A program made the position numbers and the translations under genes. This document shows, one piece after another, positions 58,238 to 64,000 of a stretch of 64,000 bases of DNA; within the stretch, counting starts at the first letter, position 1, and each line of letters starts with the position of its first letter. The notes below the pieces were generated by a model. It had not been told where the DNA came from and ran no database searches. It was given only the letters and a program-made list of their open reading frames with translations. Source of the stretch: Natrinema salsiterrestre (GTDB taxonomy: Archaea; Halobacteriota; Halobacteria; Halobacteriales; Natrialbaceae); assembly GCF_029502005.1 (NCBI RefSeq), contig NZ_JAMQOT010000008.1:1-64000 (forward strand), written 5' to 3'.

Positions 58238-58870
58238 ATGCTCGAGGCAGTTCGCGACCGCGCCCGGTCGTATTTCACCGATGCATCGCCGGCCCACGAC
58301 TGGCACCACGTCCAGCGGGTCGACGCGCTCGCCGAGACGCTTGTCGCCCGACATCCCGAGGAGGCCGAGGAACGAGTCGTCCGCCTCGCCGTCGTCCTCC
58401 ACGATATCGGCCGCACGCGGGAAGACCGCGGCGAGATCGACGATCACGCGAGCTGGGGTGCGCGGAAGGGCGGCCGAATCCTCCGCGATCTCGGCGCGGA
58501 AACGGACACGATCGAACGCGTCCAGCACTGCATCCGCGCCCACCGCTACTCGACCGATATCGAGCCCGCGACGCTCGAGGCGAAACTCGTCTCCGACGCG
58601 GACAACCTCGACGCGCTCGGTGCGGTCGGCATCGCTCGCGTGTTCTCCTACGGCGGCGAGATCGGGGACCCGATCCACGACCCCGGCCGGCCCGTCGAGG
58701 CGGACGACACCGACGCCGGCGCGACCCAGTACAATCACGTCCACAAGAAGATTCTCGACCTCCCGGCCCGGATGTACACCGACGTCGGTCGGGACCTCGC
58801 CGCGGATCGGGCGGGATTCGTTCGCGAGTACCTCGAGCGGTTCGACGGGGAAGTCGCGGGCGAGCAGTGA
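58238..58870 (+). CDS. HD-domain phosphohydrolase
   Basis: The 210-residue protein has the HD metal site: H in ASPAHDWHHVQRVDALAE, HD in VVLHDIGRTREDRGEID, and D in KLVSDADNLDALGAVG, the YpgQ-like branch acting on nucleotides. It ends in a family-typical ILDLPARMYTDVGRDLAADR. A gcttatg element 28-30 bases upstream supports the ATG at 58238. Its substrate could be a (d)NTP or a cyclic nucleotide; the sequence does not decide. Confidence 0.9.
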   Translation: MLEAVRDRARSYFTDASPAHDWHHVQRVDALAETLVARHPEEAEERVVRLAVVLHDIGRTREDRGEIDDHASWGARKGGRILRDLGAETDTIERVQHCIRAHRYSTDIEPATLEAKLVSDADNLDALGAVGIARVFSYGGEIGDPIHDPGRPVEADDTDAGATQYNHVHKKILDLPARMYTDVGRDLAADRAGFVREYLERFDGEVAGEQ

Positions 58871-59038
58871 GGAACTGACGGCCTCGAGACGAAGTCCGGT
58901 AGTCCCAGGTGTGTAGCCGATCGGATCGTCGGGTCCTCGAGAACCGAGCAACGGCCCCGAACCCGCCGAATCCCGGTCTGACCGCCCGTTCCGGCCCCGG
59001 AACCCTTTTACAACTCACTGGCCTATCCGTATCCAACG

Positions 59039-59461
59039 ATGGGACTGGGCTCCGATATGTACCGACAGCAGATCCTCGACCACTACAAGAACCCCCGGAA
59101 CTACGGGGAGCTCGAGGATCCGACATTCACCCACATCGGGGAGAACCCGATGTGCGGCGACGAGATTCGCATGGACGTCAAACTCGCCGACGACGAGGAG
59201 ACGATCGAGCGGGTCGCCTTCCGGGGCGACGGCTGTGCGATCAGCCAGGCCTCCGCCAGCATGCTCTCGGGGAAACTGGCCGGGAAGACGATCGACGAAC
59301 TCCACGAGATGGATCGCGACGACGTCGTCGACATGCTCGGCGTCGACATCTCGCCGATGCGGATCAAGTGCGCAGTGTTAGCCGAGAAGGTCGCCCAGGA
59401 CGGCGCGGAGATCTACCAGGGCGAACTCGACGTCGACAAGACGACGACCGAAGACGACTGA
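59039..59461 (+). CDS. sufU: Fe-S assembly scaffold SufU/IscU
   Basis: The 140-residue protein has the three cluster/zinc Cys residues C39 (NPMCGDEIRM), C66 (FRGDGCAISQAS) and C111 (MRIKCAVLAEK) with D41. The 18-residue insertion typical of SufU between the second and third Cys is seen. It takes sulfur from SufS (54839) and serves as scaffold or carrier. Both genes are within 3 kb but separately transcribed. Confidence 0.94.
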   Translation: MGLGSDMYRQQILDHYKNPRNYGELEDPTFTHIGENPMCGDEIRMDVKLADDEETIERVAFRGDGCAISQASASMLSGKLAGKTIDELHEMDRDDVVDMLGVDISPMRIKCAVLAEKVAQDGAEIYQGELDVDKTTTEDD

Positions 59462-59669
59462 GTCGACCGAGGACCCGCCGCAGTTCGGTTTTTCCTGTAC
59501 TCAGTTTTACGCCGACGGCATCCGGTTCCACCTCACATACGGGTCGATGAGAGCGGAGGCGACCGTCGGATCGCGATGACACCCATCGCTGTTCGAATAG
59601 CGAGTCGTGAGAAACGAGACGAATCGCCTTCCGTCCGCGGACACGAAGCCGAGCGATCGCTCTAACCGA

Positions 59670-60701
59670 TTACTCCGGCTTCAGACCCGCATCCTGAACG
59701 CGCATGACGGCCTCGCCGTCGGCCAGGTTCGGCGCGTCGACCAGTCGGACGATCCGCTTGTCGCCCTTGGACTTGCGGAGGTAGATCCGGAACGTCGACT
59801 TGTGGCCCAGAATGTTGCCACCGATCGGCTGGGTCGGGTCGCCGAAGTAGGAGTCGGGGTTCGAGGCGACCTGGTTCGTGACGATGACGGCGGCGTTGTA
59901 GAGGTTCCCGACCTTGTCGAGGTCGTGAAGGTGCTTGTTGAGCTTCTGCTGTCGATCCGCGAGCTCGCCACGACCGACGTACTCCGCGCGGAAGTGAGCG
60001 GTCAGCGAGTCGACGCAGAGCAGTCGAACGGGATACTCGGAATCCTCGTGTTCGCCGGCGAGCTCCTTCGCCTTCTCGGCGAGCAGCATCTGGTGGTTGG
60101 AGTTGAACGCCTTCGCGACGTGGATCTTCTCGAGGACATCCTCGACGAGCGCGTCGACCGCCTCCTCGTCGTCGGCCGAGCCCTCGATCTCGCGGTCCTC
60201 GAGCGTCGCGTCGATGGCCTCGTCCGGCAGCCCGCGAACCATGTCGTCGATCCGCTCGGGGCGGAAGGTGTCCTCGGAGTCCACGAAGATGGCGCTCCCG
60301 TGGAGGCCACCGACCTCCTGGGGAAGCTGGACGTTGACCGCCATCTGGTGGGTGACCTGGGACTTGCCGGCACCGAACTCGCCGTAGACTTCGGTGATCG
60401 ACTGCGTCTCGATCCCGCCGCCGAGCAGGTCGTCGACCTCGTCGATGTGCCAGCTCAGCTTGCCGATCTCGTTTCGTCGCTCGAGTACCGTCGAGCCGGT
60501 TTCGAAGCCGCCGATGTCGGCGGCGCCTCGGGCGGCGCGAACGATGTCCGCGGCCGTGGACTCGCCGACGTCGGCCGTGTTCGACAGTTCGGCCGGCGCG
60601 GCGACGGCGAGGCTCTGATACGAATCGAAGCCTGCCTCGTGAAGTTTGTCTGCGGTCGCCGGTCCGACGCCGGGGAGCTCCTCGAGATCTGATTCGGGCA
60701 T
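59670..60701 (-). CDS. radA: DNA repair and recombination protein RadA
   Basis: The 343-residue recombinase has an N-terminal helix-hairpin-helix ([20 protein letters not shown]), Walker [20 protein letters not shown], Walker [21 protein letters not shown], and the L2 loop near [20 protein letters not shown]. It forms filaments on single-stranded DNA and drives strand exchange. No intein is present, although many archaeal radA genes carry one. The ATG at 60701 fits the family; a longer frame to 60728 is not family-like. Confidence 0.98.
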   Translation of the reverse strand: MPESDLEELPGVGPATADKLHEAGFDSYQSLAVAAPAELSNTADVGESTAADIVRAARGAADIGGFETGSTVLERRNEIGKLSWHIDEVDDLLGGGIETQSITEVYGEFGAGKSQVTHQMAVNVQLPQEVGGLHGSAIFVDSEDTFRPERIDDMVRGLPDEAIDATLEDREIEGSADDEEAVDALVEDVLEKIHVAKAFNSNHQMLLAEKAKELAGEHEDSEYPVRLLCVDSLTAHFRAEYVGRGELADRQQKLNKHLHDLDKVGNLYNAAVIVTNQVASNPDSYFGDPTQPIGGNILGHKSTFRIYLRKSKGDKRIVRLVDAPNLADGEAVMRVQDAGLKPE

Positions 60702-60849
60702 ACTCCCTCGTTGTGCCGGACCCCTCATAAACCCTCGTTAACAGGGAAGTGAAAGTGAAAGTGCCGGCGGGCACCGGGGTGGATCGGAACCGGTGCAGTG
60801 AGTGTAGAAGAGAAGGCGAGTCGCGACGACGCAAATCGGTGGGACCGTC

Positions 60850-62067
60850 TCAGCGCAGCGGTACCTCGGCGTCCCACTCGAGACAGTAGAGTCGCCCGTC
60901 CTCGCTGCCGACGTACAGCCGTTCCGGGGCGAGCGCGGGCGTGCCGCTGATGGCGTCGTCGGCCCTGAACCGCCACAGCGGCTCGGGATCGGTGACATCG
61001 ACGCCGTAGAGGGAGCCGGTCGCATCGCCGACGCAGAGGACGTCGCCGGCGACGACGGGACAGGATCGAACCGGCCCGTCGAGTTCGACCCCCTTGCGCG
61101 AGAACAGCCAGCCGCGCAGTTTGCGCCGGCCGACGGTCGTATCGGTGACGTGGACGTATCCATCTCCGGCTCCGATGAACGTCGTTTCGGCGTCCGCGAG
61201 CACGGTCGCGGACGTGGTGAACGCGTCGGCGATCTCGTAGGTGAACCACGAGTGACCGGCGTTCGCGTCGAGCGCGAGCATCGTCCCCCCGTCGTCGCCG
61301 ATGTAGACGCGACCGTCGGCGATCGTCGGCCCGCTCGCGACCCCGCCGCCGACCGGTGCGGTCCAGATCTCCTCGCCCGACTCGGCCTCGAGCGCGAGCA
61401 CTGCCCCGTCCGCGGTCCCGGCGAACACCCGTTCCTGATCGATTTCCCACCGCGGATCCGACTCCCGTTCCCGTCCCCGCTCGACCTCGACCATCATCGA
61501 CGCCTCCATCGAATCGATCGGCTCGTCGTCTCGGTACTCGTCCAGCGCCGACCGGCGCTGTCCGCCCTCCCGGCCGTCCGCGATCGCCGGCGAGCCGACC
61601 GCCGCCGACTCGGTCTCGTGCGTCCACAGCGTCGTTCCCGTCTCGGCCTCGAGCGCGGACAGCCCGGCCGAATGCCCGGCGTAGAGCCGGCCGTCGGAGA
61701 GGGCGAGCGCGGACTCGAGCGACCCCGGTAGCTCGGTCTCCCACTCCGCGTCGCCGGTCCCGGGATCGAGCGCGTAGAGCGTGCCGTCAGCAGTCCCCAG
61801 ATACAGCCGCTCGCGCGTGACCACCGGCGTCGAGTCGGTCGCCGCCGTCGTCTCGAACGTCCACCGACGCCGACCCGTCTCCCGCTCGAGGGCGTAGCAG
61901 TTGCCGCGGCTCGTGCCGACGTAGACGCTGTCCCGATCGAGTATCGGCGACCCGACCCGTCCACCGAGCTCGGCCGTCCACGCCTCGCTAACGCGGGCCG
62001 GCCCCTCGAGGTCGCGCCGGAGCCCCGAATTGTGCGAATCTCCCTTGTACTGGTTCCACTCGGTCAC
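60850..62067 (-). CDS. PQQ-like beta-propeller protein, cytosolic
   Basis: The 405-residue product has BamB/PQQ-like blades (ALERETGRRRWTFETTAA, ALDPGTGDAEWETELPG, SALEAETGTTLWTHETES, ALEAESGEEIWTAPVGGG, GVDVTDPEPLWRFRADDA) from residue 30 to the end, without a signal peptide, unlike the lipoproteins at 8849 and 10137. An acidic insertion (about residues 165-210) interrupts one blade. The start is a GTG. No enzyme residues are recognised; it may be a scaffold or ligand-binding protein. Confidence 0.82.
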   Translation of the reverse strand: MTEWNQYKGDSHNSGLRRDLEGPARVSEAWTAELGGRVGSPILDRDSVYVGTSRGNCYALERETGRRRWTFETTAATDSTPVVTRERLYLGTADGTLYALDPGTGDAEWETELPGSLESALALSDGRLYAGHSAGLSALEAETGTTLWTHETESAAVGSPAIADGREGGQRRSALDEYRDDEPIDSMEASMMVEVERGRERESDPRWEIDQERVFAGTADGAVLALEAESGEEIWTAPVGGGVASGPTIADGRVYIGDDGGTMLALDANAGHSWFTYEIADAFTTSATVLADAETTFIGAGDGYVHVTDTTVGRRKLRGWLFSRKGVELDGPVRSCPVVAGDVLCVGDATGSLYGVDVTDPEPLWRFRADDAISGTPALAPERLYVGSEDGRLYCLEWDAEVPLR

Positions 62068-62516
62068 TGCGAAGGGCTACCGACCGAGCCGCTATAACAG
62101 TGGGTGACACCGGCGCGCGGTGGCGCGCGCTGTCGGTCGGCCGAGTGCTAGCGAGGCCGACCGACGACACTGTGCGAGGGATGAGCGAGGGAGCGAAGCG
62201 ACTGAGCGAATCGGCTGGGGAGGGTGTGGCGATTCCGTGTTGCCAGCACGAGCAGTCGTTCGAGTCCATCGTCATGACTACTCGACAGCTATTCTCGAGC
62301 CGGCGGCTCGACACCGAGAGAACGGTAGCGGCAGAAAAAGGGGGGCAACTGGTGTATGGCGCAGTTGTGATGATGTGGCTTCCTGCCGCGTACTCCTGTC
62401 TACACGTGCTACCGCATTACCAGTGACTCCTACATGCTTTGGGAGTCAACCGAACGAGGAACCGAACACGGACCGCAAAGCGAGAGCCGCCACCTGCCCG
62501 CTCGCCAAGCACCCGC
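62068..62516. other. 449-base region with low-complexity repeats and a doubtful small ORF
   Basis: The left half has short GC palindromes (gcgcgcggtggcgcgcgc near 62112-62129) and purine-rich gagcgagggagcgaagcgac (about 62183-62202), seen elsewhere in haloarchaeal intergenic DNA. A frame at 62274-62426 is listed separately with low confidence. No RNA gene was recognised. Confidence 0.4.
62274..62426 (+). CDS. doubtful small ORF (50 aa)
   Basis: The frame from ATG 62274 encodes MTTRQLFSSRRLDTERTVAA followed by a hydrophobic stretch GQLVYGAVVMMWLPAAYSCL. That shape suits a small single-span membrane protein, but it is short, not supported by neighbours, and lies in a repeat-rich area. Confidence 0.25.
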   Translation: MTTRQLFSSRRLDTERTVAAEKGGQLVYGAVVMMWLPAAYSCLHVLPHYQ

Positions 62517-63122
62517 TCACTCCCAGGGATGCGTCCCGCGCTCGCTGGGCCAGAGGGGGTACCAGTACTCCTTCTCGCGCTCGATCTCGAGTTCGCCGTC
62601 CAGCGCCGACTCGAGGGTGAACTCCGCGCTCGAGTCGCGCTCCCGATCGTCGCGGGGGACGAACGGATAGAACCGTCCTCGTCGGAAGGAGTAGATCCAG
62701 TAGGCGGGTCCATCTCGGTTTTCGTACGCAAAGACGGCCGCCAGCAGCCGCGAGCCGTAGCCGTGCTCGATGAAGGTGTCCGCGGCGAAGTGCATGCTCG
62801 TGATCAGGTCCTCCGGGTCGTCGTCCTCGAGGATGACCCAGTGGTAGCCGTGATCGTCCGCGGTGACTGAAAAGCCGGTCCCCGTCTCCTCCTGTCCGGC
62901 CTCGAGGATCGCCTCGACCTCGTCGACGGCGTTCCGGAAGTCGCTCGAGTCGACGCCGGAGAAACAGAGCGCGCCGACGTCCAGCGAGTCGTAGCCCAGA
63001 TCGGCCTCCATCGTGAGGTAGGCCGTGCTCATCCCGAAGAGGTCGTCGGGGTCGGCGTCGCGACCGGCGTCGGTCTCGGCGCGCGAGCCGAGGATGGCGC
63101 GGAGTCCGTCCAGCAGTCCCAT
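62517..63122 (-). CDS. PspA-associated protein PspAB-like
   Basis: The 201-residue protein MGLLDGLRAILGSRAETDAG continues to LDVGALCFSGVDSSDFRNAV, then DDHGYHWVILEDDDPEDLIT and EHGYGSRLLAAVFAYENRDG, ending EYWYPLWPSERG. The order of blocks matches the PspAB family of actinobacteria and haloarchaea, linked there with PspA/Vipp1 membrane-stress systems. No pspA gene is in the window. It is cytosolic and soluble. The next gene begins 181 bases away and is divergent. Confidence 0.72.
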   Translation of the reverse strand: MGLLDGLRAILGSRAETDAGRDADPDDLFGMSTAYLTMEADLGYDSLDVGALCFSGVDSSDFRNAVDEVEAILEAGQEETGTGFSVTADDHGYHWVILEDDDPEDLITSMHFAADTFIEHGYGSRLLAAVFAYENRDGPAYWIYSFRRGRFYPFVPRDDRERDSSAEFTLESALDGELEIEREKEYWYPLWPSERGTHPWE

Positions 63123-63303
63123 ACGGACAGCAACGAAGGCGACCCCTTAGAATCCACCTGTTGTGTGATCGAACGGTTCCGACGGCCGTCCAGGGCCGAA
63201 TGGTTGTTTTGACAGCCGCTGGGCTACCCCACCATCACGTTCTACTGGCCGTATTAGTAGCACCGAGAATTTTTGTGCTACGAACCGCTATTGTAATACA
63301 AGG

Positions 63304-63594
63304 ATGTCTAGTAATACCGATCGCGGGGAAATCATCCGCGTATCGAAGAAGGGGCAGGCGACGATTCCGAAGGAGCTACGCGAACGGTTCGGGATCGAAA
63401 CGCCCGGAAAGGTGTACATCCGCGAAGAGGAGGGCAAGATCGTCGTCGAACCGCTTCCCACTGTCGAGGAGATGCGAGGGACTCACGCCGGCGAGTACGA
63501 GAGGGGAGCGGTGCTCGAGCACCTGCGAGAGCTGAAAGACGCGGACAAGCAACGTGAAGCGGAACGGGACAGCCGACTCGAGCGACACCGATGA
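63304..63594 (+). CDS. AbrB-type antitoxin, module 3
   Basis: The 96-residue protein has VSKKGQATIPKELRERFGIE near residue 14 and a C-terminal helix rich in Glu and Arg. It is the paralogue of the antitoxin at 56295 (GQATIPK, PGKVxxRE and VVEPxPTVEEM-like blocks). Its TGA overlaps the ATG of the toxin gene, as in module 2. Confidence 0.87.
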   Translation: MSSNTDRGEIIRVSKKGQATIPKELRERFGIETPGKVYIREEEGKIVVEPLPTVEEMRGTHAGEYERGAVLEHLRELKDADKQREAERDSRLERHR

Positions 63595-64000
63595 CGGAGT
63601 ACGTGTTCGACGCGGAACCATTGATCGCGTTCCTGTACGACGAACCGGGAGCGGTCGACGTGAGTGACCGACTCAAAGAGATCGACGAGGGAGAGGCGAC
63701 CGGGGCGCTCGCTCACGCCACTGCGACGGAACTCGTCTACAAAGTCGCGCGACTCGAGACGGGAGCCCCGAATCGAGCCACGCCGGGTGGAGACGAACTC
63801 GAGACCGGCGAGCGCGATCTCCGCGTGCTTCAGGGATACGGGCTGACGATCGAAACGCCGCCCTGGAGCACGGTCGCTCGTATCAAGGCGGCGGGCGGAA
63901 TCGCGCTCGGTGATTCGTACGCGGCCGCGCTGGCAGCGGACAGGGACGCGACGCTGATCGTCGGGGCCGATCCCGAGTTCGGGGACCTGTCGGTGGACGT
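63591..64000 (+). CDS. VapC-like PIN-domain toxin, module 3 (cut by window end)
   Basis: The visible 136 residues begin MTEYVFDAEPLIAFLYDEPG, with D7, and contain E47 (ATATELVYKVARLE) and the LGDSYAAALAADRDATLIVG segment holding the third and fourth acids. The order equals that of the PIN protein at 56594. The frame runs off the end of the window, so the stop is not seen; only a few residues should be missing. Confidence 0.87.
   Translation, partial: MTEYVFDAEPLIAFLYDEPGAVDVSDRLKEIDEGEATGALAHATATELVYKVARLETGAPNRATPGGDELETGERDLRVLQGYGLTIETPPWSTVARIKAAGGIALGDSYAAALAADRDATLIVGADPEFGDLSVD

Noticed and set aside
62100-62426. 108-codon plus-strand frame
   Set aside because: Its first half is made of low-complexity purine repeats and GC palindromes; only the last 50 codons have any protein-like pattern and are listed with low confidence.
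1-64000. CRISPR arrays or rRNA genes
   Set aside because: No regularly spaced repeats and no rRNA sequence were seen in the window.

Overview
The window is chromosomal DNA from a halophilic archaeon of class Halobacteria, and the gene set would fit the Natrialbales, although the exact genus cannot be read from it. The evidence is high-GC DNA with very acidic proteins, Tat/lipobox secretion signals, TATA boxes 25-30 bases before leaderless start codons, archaeal ribosomal proteins (L39e, L31e, LX), aIF6, RadA, and many small families known only from haloarchaea.

Layout. 1-5.3 kb is an accessory island, visibly lower in GC. It holds a transposase tail fused against a truncated TrmB-type regulator, a winged-helix gene, two short operons of unknown small proteins (including a 47-residue membrane protein and CxxC proteins), and it ends at the 3' end of tRNA-Arg(TCT), a typical integration point. 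5.6-12.9 kb has a P-loop kinase and RNA-binding pair, a CBS-MaoC fusion, three lipoproteins (two of them tandem beta-propellers), and a PH-domain/membrane-protein operon. 13-15.8 kb has SRP54, a lone HicB-like protein and an EMC3/YidC-superfamily DUF106 protein. 15.9-30.1 kb is mixed metabolism: a disulfide oxidoreductase, a sensor kinase, two divergent rhodaneses, a rubrerythrin-like protein, thiM-thiE, a HAD dehalogenase, GNAT, an AEC transporter, panB, and a VapBC pair. 30.3-33.8 kb is an overlapping pair: a siroheme nitrite/sulfite reductase and an FrhB-type iron-sulfur flavoprotein. 34.9-38.8 kb is the translation/secretion cluster rpl39e-rpl31e-aIF6 ... LX-pfdA-ftsY. 40.3-47.5 kb is a divergent catabolic cluster (HMGL-type enzyme and CoA-transferase against HyuA-HyuB-isochorismatase). 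47.6-54.5 kb has an FAD oxidoreductase, a TPR protein, DUF424, an ABC exporter and, divergently, its probable regulator with small membrane proteins. 54.8-64 kb has sufS, two more VapBC modules, an atypical receiver, an HD hydrolase, sufU, radA, a beta-propeller and PspAB.

The most striking signal is a two-gene unit present twice, 29 kb apart (about 27.9-28.4 kb and 57.0-57.5 kb). Each has a tiny CX2C-X19-CXC zinc-type protein gene transcribed leftward and, divergently, a structured RNA of about 100 nt. They share a 42-base promoter block that is 41/42 identical between the copies and has a TATA box centred in a CGGGA/TCCCG palindrome. The RNA keeps its hairpins while its sequence changes, and two substitutions in hairpin 1 preserve pairing. 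I know of no description of this unit.

Genes that appear to act together: SRP54, FtsY and the DUF106 protein (membrane protein delivery and insertion); SufS and SufU (Fe-S assembly), which would feed the Fe-S proteins NirA and FrhB; ThiM and ThiE (thiamine salvage); HyuAB with the isochorismatase-type amidase (hydantoin or lactam opening). Gene calls rest on translated motifs and family memory; no database search was run.
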